DNA from: Rhinopomastus cyanomelas
Taxonomy: Eukaryota > Chordata > Aves > Bucerotiformes > Rhinopomastidae
NCBI GenBank assembly: GCA_013400115.1
Contig: VXBP01000334.1
Span: forward strand, 1-64,000
DNA length: 64,000 nucleotides
Reading direction: 5' to 3'
Both the position numbers and the translations under genes were made by a program. The notes below the pieces were generated by a model. It was not told the DNA's origin, did not search any database, and was given only the letters and a program-made list of their open reading frames with translations. Every line of letters starts with the position of its first letter. Positions within the stretch are counted from its first letter, which is position 1. Positions 1-12,665 of the stretch are shown here, one piece after another.

Positions 1-1311
1 AAGGTAAGGACTGACTCTGTCAAAAGGGAGCTGCAGAATGTACTACTGAAGGGGGTGGGAAGGGTCTCCTTAAATACAGTCTGCCTTGCTAACAAAATCA
101 GGTGTATTTTGTCTGTGTGTGGGAGAGACAAAGGCTCTCCACTCTCTGCCAGGAACAGGATGGGAACTGGTGTAGAGTCCTCGATCAATTGAGATGCAAA
201 GAAATCTGCAGAGGCGTTTGGGTCGCAAAGCTAACAAGAAGACAACTAGTTTCTCAGTGTGTTTTCTGAGTTTTTTATATGACTTGCAAAGCCTATGGAA
301 CTAGAGTAGTCCAGGTTTTGCATCATCCCGGCAAGGAAAGTGAAGTTTATTATTGCCATTAGTGTTGTTTTCTAAGAGGCATAGAGTAATTAAGCATCTC
401 TTTATAGACCCTGCAGTAAGTCTATAAAGAACTACAAGCATATCTTGGGAGACTCTTGTCTCCTCTAAACTGTTCTGCCCCAGCATTTCTAACTATAAAA
501 CAAGACAAAAGGAAGTTGGTGTCTTTAGGAAAAGCAGTTGATGAGTCTCGGTTGTGATGGGCATCTGCTTGCTCAGCTAATCCAGAGGCTTGGACAGAGC
601 CCATGGGCTTGCTCTGGCTTGACAGCAAGGAAGCACATGTACCTGTGGACAGGTGTGGACAGTCCCTCTGCCCCAGGTTACAGATGCTACTCTCTTGGCC
701 TTTTTTATCCACTCTGCATTCATTAAAAGAAAGGAATCTGGTTTTTTTTTAACCAGTATTTACTTCACAAGCAATACTCTGCAGCACTGGACCATAAATG
801 AAATCCTGAAAGTCTGGTTGTTCCCAGAGCTGCACAGAAGTTCTGCAGTGTGATGGATGTAGAGGAACCAGTGTGCAGAAAACACCCAGCAGAAAGCTGT
901 TATTCTCAGGCTTTGTCAGTGACTTCGGCACTGTTAGAAAAAAATCTCTATTTAGCATTACAGGGAAGGAAAACAAATGGGTGAGGGGAACCTGAACCAG
1001 GGGTGTATAGACTACTAAGAGAAACTAGCAGCATCAAGATTGGGGNAAAAAGATTATCAGACACATGTTAATTGAGCGTGAAGGCAGCTGCCACTCAGTC
1101 CATAAACCTGAGCTGGGCATTTGAGATGCTGTGGAAACTTTGTTTTACGCCTCACGCTGCTTTTATCTCTTCTTTTTATGTGTCAGCAGGCAGGCTGCTG
1201 GACTGGGGGTGCCTGAGCCAAGTTGTTCGGCTCTGGAAAGCTGGGCAGGGCTTTTGACATGGGTAGTAGTGAGAAGTCAATGGGAAAGGGTTCCAGACTT
1301 TAAGAGGGGAG
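1..1311. other. Unique non-coding sequence, probably PCBP intron
   Basis: No recognisable exon or repeat. Open frames are short and show no family signature. One N lies at 1046. Confidence 0.5.
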
Positions 1312-1517
1312 ATTGAAGTTGGACATGAGGAACAAATTCTTTGCTGTGAGGGTGGTGAGATGCTGGAACAGGTTGCCCAAGGCAATTGTGGCTGCCCCAT
1401 CCCTGGTGGTGTTGAAGGCCAGGCTGGCTGGGGCCCTGAGTAACCTGCTCTAGTGAAGGTGTCCCTTGGAATGGGATGATCTTTAAGGTCTCTTCCAACC
1501 CTGGCCATTCCATGAAG
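1312..1517 (+). mobile_element. CR1 fragment, 3' end, plus strand
   Basis: Reads GGACATGAGGAACAAATTCT, then GGTTGCCC and a 3' end with TCTTCCAACC; older CR1 subtype. Confidence 0.8.
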
Positions 1518-2068
1518 TTCTGTATATGCACAGACACACGTGTCACGTCTGTGTGTGCACATCTGTGTGGTTATGCGTGCTGTGTATGTAAGTTATAGTG
1601 CCTGTGGCACTGGGGGCAGCTGACAGCGCTAGAAAAGTCTGGAAAAGTGATCCATGTTTGGATCTATGATCGTATGATTTGGATGCAAGTTGACATGGCT
1701 TTGTCTCAGACCAGAGCAGAGTAGATTTTTTTTTTTATAAAACCAAATATCCATGGCCTGGTCAATTAAAGCTTCATAGATGAAAACCAGTTCCTTGTAC
1801 TTCTTCCAGAAGTCATCAGTTCTCTAATGTTCAGATACTGCACAAATCTCAGCACAGATAATACACAATGGGAAGGGAACCCCAGACACAGCCCAAGCCC
1901 CTGCTACTACTGTCCATCCTGTGTGGCAAATGGAGAAGTATATTCTGCCTGGGCTGCAGCTCATTCCACGTCTTGCAGAAGATGTGCAAGCATCCTGTTG
2001 TCACAGCAACAAAGGATGACTTTGGAGAGCTTCAGTCCAAAGGTCAGCAAACCTGTCTTCTAGATGCA

Positions 2069-2745
2069 GTCTGACAGAAAAGGACCTGGGGGTTCTAATT
2101 GACAGGAGGCTGAATATGAGCCAGCAATGTGCCCAGGTGGCTAGGAAGGCCAATTCCATCCTGGCCTGGATTAGAAACTGTGTGTCAAACAGCAGTAGGG
2201 ATGGGATTGTCTCCCTGTACTCGGCACTGCTGAGGCTGCACCTTGAGTACTGAGTCCAGTTTTGGGCACCTCAGTACGAGGGAGACATTGAGGTGCTGGA
2301 GCGAGTGCAGAGGAGGGCAACGAAGCTCAAGAAGGGCCTAGAGAATCAATCTGATGAGGAGAGATTGAAGTTGGAACTGTTTAGTTTGAGGAAGAGGATG
2401 CTAAGGGGTGACCTCATTGCTCCCTACATCTATCTGAAAGGACACTGTGGAGATGTTGGTGCTGGTCTCTTCTCACAGGTAGTTAGCAACAGTACCAGAG
2501 GGAAGGGTTTCTGGCTCCAACAAGGGAGGTTTAGATTTGACATCAGGAAAAATTCTTCATGGAGAGAGTGGTCAAGCACTGGAATGGGCTGCCCAGGGTG
2601 GTGAGTCCCCATCCCTGGATGACTTTAAAGATGCTTAGATGTGGTGTTGGGGGATCTGGTTTAGGGGTGACCTTGTAGAGTAGGCTTGCTGGTTGGACTC
2701 AATGATCCCAAGGATCTTTTCCAACCTGGGTGATTCTATAATCAT
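2069..2745 (+). mobile_element. CR1 fragment, 3' end, plus strand
   Basis: Decayed CR1 ORF2 C-terminus (RVQRRATKL, EERLKLELFSLRKR) and a 3' end TTCCAACCTGGGTGATTCTA. Confidence 0.9.
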
Positions 2746-2747
2746 AT

Positions 2748-4605
2748 ATACCCTTGTCCAGTCTGACCCAAATCATCACTACCCAACTCAAAGTCAAATC
2801 AGGGACTGCAATTTTCATGTACTGACCCATCTGGGTTAGGAGCTTTGTTGGAAAATCCCCATCACATGCAAGTGGAAGCCTTCTGAGCTCACCCAGAAAG
2901 TGCCTTCTCAGAGCTGGTGAACCAGCCTTTTAACGTGTCTGAAGAACCAGTGGTCCTGTGTGTTTTCAATGTCACAATGTTAACTGGACTGCTTGGAATT
3001 TTTCTAAACAAAGCTTGTGTGTATTTTTGCCTGGTTTTTTTACACCGAGTAGTTTTATCAGGTTTTCACTCTTCTGCTTTGGAAAGACTGAGGGAATCCG
3101 TGGAGTCTACATTTTCCTGTTGGCACTTAAGACGTAATTATTAACCAGAAGCATGTTCCTAATACTCCTCTGGTGAGAAGTATTAGGGGAATCTGAAGAT
3201 GCCACCAAAACATCTGCTTCATAGAGCCTAAATCCTGGTCACTGCTCCAATAGATTATCAGTAGCAACAGACTGATTCTTGACCAGTCACAAAACCAGTT
3301 AGGTGCTGGTCATTGCAGAGGAAAATGCCAACAGTCGGTCTGCATTCCAGAGGCTGTTTCAAGCCACTCTGATATCAGGAGGAACAACTCTGGTTAACAG
3401 TCAGGTAAAACAACACAAGCTTTTTCTTCTTTCTCTGCTCGAGAGCAAATCATAGCTATGGAATGGCCTGTCAGTTATTCACAGGAACACGATTATAGAA
3501 GCCTGTCACCAGAGTTTAACAGCTAAAAGTGGATCTAATGCTGCCAGGTTTGCTGCACAATGATGCTCTGGTAGGACTGCCTTTGGTTTCTTCTCACAAA
3601 TCCCATCTCTGGTGGGTATCAGTGCTACTGCCTGTGCTCTGGGCACTCTTGTCTCCTGCTTCACCTTCACTACCTGTGGCTCCTGGAGGCCAGTGAGATG
3701 AAGAAGTGGATGCTTAGGGATACTTCTGCTGCTCACAGTTGGTGTGTGTTAGCACAGAGAAGCTAAAGGCTTCACACACTGAGTTCAGATAAGTACAGGG
3801 AGCTCAGCTGGGTTCTCCTGTTTAACCAGGACAGGAAATCCTGGGTGCCTTTGCTGAAGTCCCCCTCCTCACCCTTACGGAAGCCAAAGCATCTCAGCCT
3901 CAGCTGCTGGCATGGTGCCCACTTGCTCTTGGGGGCACCCTGTGCCAGAGGAGAAACAACCACTAAATACGTTCTTGAGACCTTGCACACAGTTTCCACC
4001 AAGAGCATTTAAGCAACCTTCAGAGCTCGCAAACAGCGGAGCTTGATGGACACCCACCCACCCCTCAGGGTCAGGTCTCTTCACAAAACAAGAGGGATTC
4101 CTAGGTTTCTGTAAAGTGATGATGACAAATTTCAGTCTCTTTCTGTGCCTCCTTCTGTGTGCAGTTACAGAGCTGTAAATCCCACTGACTTTAATAGTGC
4201 AGTCCCTGGCCAAAGTGAGGACCACGGGTGTCCGGGGAGATGTAGCACTTGCAGTGCACTGGGACGGTGGCCACTGTGGAAGGGAAGTGTGCCTGCCAGC
4301 TGCGGTGCACAGCTTGCTGCTGCCACTGGCAGCCCAGGCTGTGCATTGCTCAGCAGCACAGCACACTGTTGTTTCCAGCTGCTGAAGACTGTGAGATAGT
4401 CTGATCCTGAGCCAACAGCAGCAAAAGTGGATTTCAAGATGCATGGCCACAGAGCCAACAGGCTGTGCCAGTGACTCCTTGCAGAATGCAGAGCCGGTGG
4501 TTTGAGATTGAGCTTTCGTGACTGTGTTTTTTGCGATGCTACAAACTGCAGTGAAGTGGTTTTTGCTTGTCTGTCGCACTAATCTCAGTCTTTGTCCCGC
4601 TCCAG
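2748..4605. other. Unique non-coding sequence, probably PCBP intron
   Basis: Lies directly before the KH3 exon. I searched it for the preceding PCBP exon and found none. The open frame at 3875-4579 (minus) has no family signature and looks spurious. Confidence 0.5.
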
Positions 4606-4775
4606 TTAATAGGCTGCATTATTGGCAGACAAGGCAGTAAGATAAATGAAATCAGGCAGATGTCAGGAGCGCAGATCAAGATTGCTAATGCCACAGAAGG
4701 CTCTGCAGAACGGCAAGTTACAATCACAGGATCCCCTGCAAACATCAGCTTAGCACAGTACCTCATTAATGCCAG
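4606..4775 (+). CDS. PCBP-family exon encoding KH3
   Basis: The acceptor is a C/T-rich tract ending CTCCAG before 4606; the donor is CCAG|GTAAGT. The exon is 170 nt, starting LIGCIIGRQG and ending LINA plus two bases of a split Ser codon. The GRQG loop and the isoleucine-rich helix are typical of KH3. Confidence 0.93.
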
Positions 4776-7700
4776 GTAAGTTTGCTTTGTGAGCGATAAT
4801 GCTTCTGCGAGATTGCTCTGTCTGCTCTCCAGCAAACGTCTGTCCTAGGCAGACGCAGCCAGTTGCTTCGCGGTGTCCTTTGGGCGTAGTACTAATGGTC
4901 TGTAGAGCCTCTGTCGTTAGAACGTGTTTGCTGTTGCTTTGTGTGGGAAGGAACCTGCTCCGGTGTAACTCCAGGTACATGTTGCATGACAAAAGCTGAG
5001 AAAGCCAACTCCTCACCTTAGCCTCCACCGAAAACTCAGGTGGCCAAACTAAGTGAAGGGACAGTCATGAATCGGTTAGAAGAAAATACGTCTCAGACCC
5101 GTGTTACTGTCCCAAGTGGCAAACGTAGTGAAGCAGACTGCAAAGCAGATTTAATTTACTAACTGGAAACACTACCACTCAGCTGATATCAAACAGACAC
5201 ATGGTTGCCGAAGGGCAACCAAATGCTGTCTTTTTTTCGTAGACAGCGTCACAAATTTGCAAAAAGCATTTCCTAAATGGGAGAGGGTGAGACTACCTGC
5301 TTCTTCTCAGTGCCACAATCACTGAAGGCACTGGCCATTTAGCCAAGCTGCTGCAACAGCTCGTGTCGCTGTCAGTTTTGCTGCGCTGACGTAGAGCAAC
5401 ATTAACACTGACACCGCTGCTGTTTGCAATGACTCAGAGAAGAAAGTGCAATGGACAGAGTGCTGTCTCTTAGATCTACCTGGAAGTGGTGGACTGAGGA
5501 CGTGTGGTGGGGAGGGGAAGTATCTACAGATCACAGTATCACAGTATTATCAAGGTTCGTATTGGTTTGGTTTGGTTTGATCTCAAAAATACTGTTGACA
5601 TGAATCACGCTTTGTGCTTAACTGTGTTTGCTGTTAAGGTACTAGAAAGTATGTGGGTTGTTGGGGGGGCTCTAGTCACAGCAGGTCTACGGCTTCCTAT
5701 CGTCCTGCCTCCTCTCCAGCCCGGTTCTGTGGTGCTGCACTGTAAATGTTTCAATGGAGGAGAAGGGTGCTTGTGCAGCTCTGTGTTACAGCAAACAGAC
5801 AACACTATGGTTGATAATTCTGTTTGAAAGAGGTTTCCTAGGGAAATCTATATTGAAGAGTGGTCTTGTGAAGCCTAAGATAAGCCATTTCCAAAATCCT
5901 AAGCCAGCCTACAGCTCTTGTGGTTGATGCTATATTTGTAGCAGATGTAAGTCACTTCCGTAAGCCCTGTAATCGAATAAAAATGTGTTCCCTCCTTTAA
6001 CCCTTAAGGATATGTTCTTCTCTTGGTGTTCAGGGATTCCCCACACATCGAGATGAGAATAGACCCCTTCATTTTTAGTTGCACAAACACCACATGGCAT
6101 GCATCTGGACCTCAGAAGATAACAATTTAAGACCTTCACGACAGCTAAAGCATGCAAATAACATAACACACTTGTTAATGGAGCTGCAGTCAGCTGCTCG
6201 GCAGAAACTCTAGTGAACAGACCTCTGACTCACTTTAGAAAAGCCTGTGAACTCTCACACTTCTGTTTGTTACCGTTTAATGATTCTTTTGATGGAATGG
6301 AATCTGTCTGTCTGTCTATCTATCTACCTATCTACCTATCTATCTATCAATCTCATATATAAGGTCTTTTACCCTACTTTTGCAAAGAAGAAAACTTCTC
6401 AGCAGTCATATACCATGGATAAACTATCTATACCTTGGGAAACAAGACACAAAACATTTTTCTTCCTGTTGAATTTCTAGAGACACTTCATTTGTTACTG
6501 TCAGCTCCAATAAACCATCATCTATTGCTCTGTACCATGTGTTGAAAATGTATTTAGATGAAGTGACCTCATTTGTAAACGGAGACGTATTTAAAGTAAT
6601 GTATAATAAATTCAGCTCTAAGGTAACATAGGACATTAAGGTGGCTTTTTCATTTGAAAAAGGGGCACTGTTCCAGATGTCTCCTTTCACAAGAGAAATT
6701 CCTGTCCAGTTAGGTGCCACAACAGCAGAAGTGCTTCTTTGCAGTCAAACTGGAGGAAGAGGAAGGAAATTGTCACTGATGAGGGAAGCTTGTTCACAGA
6801 ATCACAGAACTTTAGGGATTAGAAGGGACCTCAAAAGATCATCTAGTCCAGTCTTCCAATGTTCTAGTTAGGTTCTCTGGCAGGGCTTGGAGACGGTTGT
6901 CAGCTACTGCTGCTGCCTGTGCACACTGGGAGCCCATTTCAGCATTTGTCAGCCCTAAACCTGCTGCAAGTACTGCTGTCCGCTTTGGAGCCATTGGCAT
7001 GAGATGAACAGTGCTGGGGGAGATCTAAGCGCAGCACGCCGACTGCCCAAGGTACAGGCAGGTATGTTACAATGGCAGTTGTCATAAATAAAAGCCATAT
7101 GAGCATTCAGGGTCAGGTGGACTGTTTTTCTCTCCTCCACAAGCTCTGCTGTTCTCGTGGATTTGTTTTCCAGGGACAGTCGCTGCCACACACTTCTGCC
7201 TCGCAGCCGCGTAGGATGTGAGAAAGACATCTGCCCACAAACCATTCTGTGTGTATCTTAAACTGGCCTCGAACTAGCGGTGCCATCTGTAGAATCATGT
7301 AGCACACTGGTTGATGACATCTGTTGCAATCTGGTGTTGAGAATGTACAGAATATATCCTAAATTATAGATCTGTAAATACACAGGTGTGGTATCAAGAC
7401 AAAAGTTTAGCCTTTTCTGAAGTATTGGTTTGGTTCTGTATTGATTACCCAAGCCCTGGCCTCTGTGCGAGTAGAATGTGTTCTGGCTTGTCTGAATGTG
7501 AAATCTTTTGTCTCTTAACAACTGGCCTCCACTGTAATAACTGGATTTTCATTATCCAGTTCTAGCTTCCATTAAGAAAGAGCTGCAGTTGAGGGTTTCC
7601 TCTGTGATGTTGGCTTGTAAGTGAGTCACAGGCAGCAGCACTGGCTCCTCGCTGAAGAGCACTTTCCTGAATGCTTTTTACCGCCGTTTCAAGGAGAGGT

Positions 7701-10700
7701 TTGTTCACAGAGCTAAGAGGACATCCAAAAGCCACCCTCAAGCTTTATTCTTTACACCAGTTTTGGGTAACACACAGGATGTGGCCTTCTAGGTGTGTAT
7801 CTATCAGGTGTAGGTCTCCAAAGGGACAGTTTACAATCAGCGTCAAGAAATCTTGTAGGGAGGTTGCCTCATCCACTTGCACAGACAATTTTGTTGCATC
7901 TACAGCTGTTTTGGGGAACTGCTGCTGTCAGAGGACAGCTGACAGCTAACCCATCGTGTAGCTGAGAGCTAACCATTACCACCAGTAATAAATGAGAAGT
8001 GGGGCAATTTATTCCTTTAACTGTACCTGCATGAGAACACCAGAGACAGGGATCTCAAGTGCTGCTACCAGCACTAGTATGTAGCGTGTGGGATCAATCA
8101 TCCCTGCTGGTGCAGTAAAAAGTTCAGGCTCAATACCTCCCATCTCAAGCAGGATTGTTTTTGTTTTGTTCATGGAATAATAGAATCATTTAGGCTGGAG
8201 AAGACCTTTAAAACCATTCAGTCCGAGCATCAACCTAACTGTACCCAGCCCAGCGCTAAACCCTGTCCCTGTGCCCCGTACCTCCGCGACTGTGAAACAC
8301 AGCCAGGGATGGTGATTGAACCCCTCCTGGGGCAGCCTGTTCCAAGGCCTGAGGGTCCTTTCCAAGAAGTTGTTTTGCCTTGTGGCCAACCTAAACTTCC
8401 CCTGGCGCAGCCTGAGGCAGTTTCCTCTTGTCCTGTCCCTTGTTCCTTGTGAGAAGAGACCACTCTCCTCTCTCCATCATCCCTTCAGGTAGTTCCAGAC
8501 AGCAATAAGATCTCCTCTCAGCCTCCTTTTCTTTAGATTAAACAGTCCTGGCTCCTTCAGCTGGTTGTTCTCCAAGGCAGACAAATTTGTAGCCATTGAA
8601 ATATTGAGTTTTGTAAACCTACTACGACCTCACCACATCCCTCCTACACTCCCAAGTCGAGGTTGGATACTGGAGCTGGACTCACTGACTGAATGTTCTT
8701 GATTCAGTGCTCTTCTGCTGCACAAGTAGATTGGAAGTAGTGGGGCTCTTCTTCCCTGAAGAAACAATTCCACTGCAAGAACTGGAGAAATTCTCAGCTG
8801 TGTTTCCAATGGGCCAGATAAACACCACAGGGTAGGGAACCAAACTTTGCCTCCCACAAACTGGTCTGCGTTTCACACACTATCCCTCTTCTCCCCACTC
8901 CGTATCTTCCCAGCAAAAGCTGCCCAGTGTTTAATACTCCAAGACCTCTCTTGCTTTTGTGGGTAAAAGAAGAGCTCAGAGTCAGTTCGTTTTAGCCTCA
9001 CTGCCAGCAGCAGCACTTTGTGAACCTTTAGCCCAGTGCTCCATTCCCTGCATGGGAGAGGTCACAGACTCCAAGAACATCAGGGATTGGAAGGGACCTG
9101 GAAAGATCTAGTCCAATCCCCCGCCACAGCAATCCCCTAGATCTGGTTGGACAGGAACATGGCCAGGGAGGTACTAAATGTCTCCAGAGGAGACTCCACA
9201 AGCCCCCTGGGCAGCCCCTTCAAGGGCTCTGTCACCCTCACTGGAAAGAAATTCTTTCTCAGATTGATGTGGAACCTCCTGTGTTGCAGCTGACACCCGT
9301 TGCCCCTTGTCCTGTAATTGGGTGCCACTGATCAGAGCCTGGCTCCATCCTCCTGACACCCACCCCTCATGTATTTATCAACATTAATGAGTTCACCCCT
9401 CAGTCTCTTTTTCTCCAGGCTAAAGAGATGCAGCTCCCTCAGCCTTTCCTCATCAGGGAGGTGTTCTACTGCCTTCATCATCTCTGTGGCTCTGCACTGG
9501 ACTGTCTCAAGCAGCTGTCCCCTTCTGGAACTGAGGGGCCCAGAACCAGACACAATATTCAAGCCATGGTCTCACTGGACCAGTTACCTGCATCCTTGCA
9601 CAGAGAAGGGAGCCTTCTGCGTGGGGCCTTTCTCTGACCATGAACACACCACAGGCTGTTGCACTTCAGTGAGGAAAAGCGGGGCTGTGCCTCACCCTGT
9701 CCCTGACAGCCTGGCTACAGCTGTTCCCTAAGCTTGTACACGCAGACCCCAGTACCAGGCCTTGTGCTGGGAAATGTCTCTGGGCCTGCTGGCATGTAGT
9801 AAGAAAGCAGGACCTGGGCCACGCAGGGCCTCTGCACAGCTAGCCAGTCGTTTGCTGGCAGTGCACTCTGTGAGAGAGGCTGATACAGCTCCCCAGCTCA
9901 CCTCAGGGCTTGTGTAGGAGCCCAGCAGCTTAACAAATCAGTAATCCCAGAACATCAGGGATTGGAAGGGACTGTGAAATATCATCTAGTCCAATCCCCC
10001 TGCCAGAGGAGGACCACCTAGACCAAGTCATACAGGAACTACTGGGGGAAAACTGGCACCAGCTCAGAATTCATTCAGGTGTTCCTGTAGCTAGTGAAGA
10101 TTTTCTGGCAGTGGTTCCTCGGGGATAGGCTGCCGTGCATCCTGCTGGACTCATCCCAGACGCATCCTGCAGGCAGCCCTTAGCCAACCCCAACACAGGT
10201 GCACAAGCTGCAACAAGCACAGCAAAGGGAGTCTTTGAGGCCATTTGTCATCTGAAAAATAGCTTCCTTACTGTGCTTTAATAGCTAAAAATGTAGAGAA
10301 AAGCCAAAACCCAAAATCTTCCCACCTACCAATGGGTGGAGTTAGGCTAAAGGGAAGGTGTTTTGTCTCTAGACAGCCTGCTGCCACCTGGGGGTCCGCT
10401 GTCAGGTCAGCTGGACCTTCCTCTTGCTGGTGGGGTCCATCTAATGCCATGTCGGTGGTATCCACGTAGTACCTTGTCTGTCCGCTGATCAGCTCTTGCA
10501 TGTTCACTGTAACCACCACTGCAGTCTCAAATGGGCAACCTCTGGAAGCTGAGGTGTTTCTTCATCTCCCTCTTCACTAATTTCTTTATAATTAGATGGC
10601 AGAAATATTTTGTTGTGTGATTTCAAGAGAAGGAATTCTGGGGGAAGTACAAACCAAAGTGAACCCACTGGCTCATCAGGTTTGTTTGATGTAGAAAATG

Positions 10701-11712
10701 CCCACTGACCTCAGAGGGAGCAGCATTTAAACAAACAAAAACAACTTCCAAACCAAAATGCCTTCCATGGAAGAAGCGAATCGTGGCGCAGCCTCCTCTC
10801 ATCCGAGCAAAATGACAAAGGGTTCTAGTTCTGTCACAAAATTGACCAAAAAAATGACCAAAACCCCCCGCGTCCCCCTTCTAAAACCACCGCAGTTCTG
10901 AAAAGCAAAACCCACCATTACCAGTGCTGGGGAGTAAACTTCATCATTATTTTCTGTTTTCTTTTCAGTTTTGGTTTTTCCATCTTTTTCCCATGACCTG
11001 CATCCCTTAGATTTCTTTTTTCCTGTGTAAAATGGACTAGTGAACCCCGCCCCCTTAGGTTTTGTTTTGAAAGAACTTTAGAGTCTCAGTAATGTTTTCT
11101 CCATCAAATCATGAGAGACCCTTTTGTTGTTTCTCTTCTTTAACACATAACATGATCCTCCTTTGACCCTCATTTTCCCTTTTTTCTCTTTCCCCCCTCT
11201 CCCTCCCTCTTGTCTGTCCCCCTCATCCACCGTTCTAATCCTGCCCTTTCGTGGTTGCTGTCCCCTCCCTCCATCCCTTTCTCCTCTTCCTCCTCCTCCC
11301 GACCCCACCACCCTGGCTGGACCCTCCCAACCTGTTTGTTCCTCTTCCTCTCTTCGTTTGCAGCTTAGAGATGGCTAAAGTCAGCACCCAGACCGCTTCC
11401 GTCACGACCCCTGTTGACCTCAACATGAACCTCTCTCAGTCTGCCACCCCTACCTCCACCCCCACCTCCATGGCCGTGCTGGCGGCCGCCTCCGCCGTTG
11501 CCGTCAGTACACCCCCTCCCCTACCAACTCTGCCAACCACCCACTATGCCGTTCCTGTCTCCAGTCTGCTTGGCATGAAAACTGTCCCACTCCTGGCACT
11601 AAATGCCACGGCCGCCGCGGGGGCCTCGGGGAGTTTGTCCGCTTACACTGCCAAAATTCCTTCGACGAGCGGGGTTAAGAAATCTGATCGCCAGAAGTTT
11701 GCTCCATATTGA
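4606..11712 (+). CDS. Poly(rC)-binding protein (PCBP/hnRNP E family), 3' part: KH3 domain and C-terminus
   Basis: RNA-binding protein of the PCBP/hnRNP E family; these bind C-rich single-stranded RNA through three KH domains and act in splicing, mRNA stability and translation. Only the last two coding exons are in the window: 4606-4775 and 11364-11712, joined in phase across a GT-AG intron. The first encodes most of KH3, with the GRQG loop of the GXXG motif. The second gives a Ser/Thr/Pro/Ala-rich tail of about 115 residues ending DRQKFAPY. Paralogue choice is unclear: the KH3 text resembles PCBP3 (IANATEG), but the joint (NASLEMAK) and the tail ending match the layout of PCBP4 (TACLETAK, ERQKFSPY). 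Earlier exons must lie left of the window; I could not find the short exon that normally precedes KH3. Confidence 0.9.
6304..6350 (+). repeat. TCTG/TCTA tetranucleotide microsatellite
   Basis: Interrupted TCTG, TCTA and CCTA repeats, about eleven units. Confidence 0.9.
6797..6862 (-). mobile_element. CR1 3' tail fragment, minus strand
   Basis: CACAGAATCACAGAAC, then AGGGATTAGAAGGGACC; antisense to PCBP. Confidence 0.88.
8176..8582 (-). mobile_element. CR1 fragment, minus strand
   Basis: 3' end type TTTAGGCTGGAGAAGACC, followed by the reversed C-terminal ORF2 region. Confidence 0.88.
9062..9585 (-). mobile_element. CR1 fragment, minus strand
   Basis: Tail CATCAGGGATTGGAAGGGAC; minus-strand frame holds CRATEMMKAVEHLPDEERL, the CR1 ORF2 C-terminus. 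Confidence 0.92.
9946..10037 (-). mobile_element. CR1 3' tail fragment, minus strand
   Basis: CCCAGAACATCAGGGATTGG to the AGTCCAATCCCCCTGCC block. Confidence 0.88.
11161..11363 (+). promoter_or_regulatory. Long C/U-rich polypyrimidine tract before the last PCBP exon
   Basis: About 200 nt of almost unbroken C and T, with repeated CCCTCC and CTCCTCC blocks, runs up to the acceptor of the terminal exon. It is far longer than a normal polypyrimidine tract. Because the gene encodes a poly(C)-binding protein, it is a candidate autoregulatory site (inference). Confidence 0.55.
11364..11712 (+). CDS. PCBP-family terminal coding exon
   Basis: The acceptor is TTTGCAG at 11357-11363, after a very long pyrimidine tract. 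The first base completes the Ser codon begun in the KH3 exon; the frame then reads LEMAKVSTQT and on to KKSDRQKFAPY and TGA at 11710-11712. The tail has no KH domain and is rich in Ser, Thr, Pro and Ala. Confidence 0.88.
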
Positions 11713-12665
11713 AGGGAGAGACACAAAGCAGCTCTGCCAGCTCTACCGAGAGTCTGTGGTAGATCCTAGTTATCGAGGAAACAATACGGCATCTTTTATT
11801 TTCTGTTCAGTCGCTAGTGTTAACTGTTGCCAACTCCAGTCGTCTTCCGCTCTCCATAATGACTAACACCCGGGCGCCTACACACCTACCAACTGGTTCC
11901 AACAGCGTGCGGGTGCCGGCCTACAGGCTTTCCCCCCACCAGCAGCCCTACAGCATGGCAAGGTTGCCCTCACCCCAGCAAGGAGACACCTGAAGAAAAG
12001 GCGTACATGAGGCAAAATGTTGACAGGTGGGTCCTGCGCCAGCAGTACCGCTTGGCACGCGAGTACTCTGATGCCCACTCAGAGAGGTCCTCCAACCACA
12101 GAGCAATGTTCTGTGGCACACGGACACCTCTGCTGATTGTTCCTGTTGCTAGAACCCACCAACCTGGCAATTCTGATGGTTGCTAGTGACATCCCATGTG
12201 AAGCGCTGGCCGCCTCAGTGCTGATCTCAACATCATCTCTGCCCTGACACCTGCCTGCCAGCAGGAGATGGGGACTAGAAAGTACCAAACCTCAGGTAAT
12301 TTTGCCTGCAGCAAATGCAGCGTCTGCTCTGCAAACAACAGCTAAATTAAGAAGGAAGAAAACCAGTCTGGCACCTTTCCACTTCATTGTGCAGTGATTT
12401 GTCTCCGGTTAGGAAAGCACAGATGTAAAAACTCCACTGCTGGGAGGGAGAACAGGCTCCTCCCTCAGCACCCTGATGTTCTGTACACACCAGTGTGTGC
12501 AGGCACACAGCAGCAGGCGCAGCTCAGACCTACAGGCATTATTCTGCCCCAACTGCCACACGTTCTGCCAGGTTTGTGCACAAAACACATCCCTGTTTAG
12601 CTCACCCCTCGTCACAAGTGCGGTTGTCACTTCATAGTATTGCAGCCACGGTAACTATGAATAAA
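11713..12665 (+). other. PCBP 3' UTR, proximal part
   Basis: Sequence after the stop codon with no further credible ORF. It ends at an AATAAA directly beside the 3' end of a CR1 copy. The UTR extent is inferred, not shown by transcripts. Confidence 0.5.
12660..12665 (+). terminator. Candidate polyadenylation signal AATAAA for PCBP
   Basis: The first clear AATAAA after the stop, about 950 nt downstream. The next base starts a minus-strand CR1 insertion, so the natural downstream element may be displaced. Confidence 0.35.

Larger units (their letters stand above)
4776..11363 (+). other. PCBP intron between KH3 and terminal exon
   Basis: A 6.6 kb GT-AG intron holding four antisense CR1 fragments, a TCTA microsatellite near 6304-6350 and otherwise unique DNA. 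No other exon recognised. Confidence 0.8.

Noticed and set aside
3875..4579. 234-codon minus-strand open frame
   Set aside because: No family signature; opposite strand to PCBP and next to its KH3 exon; composition (Cys, Ser, Thr rich) is that of chance frames.
6304..6350. CRISPR-like short repeats
   Set aside because: Simple tetranucleotide microsatellite in a vertebrate intron.
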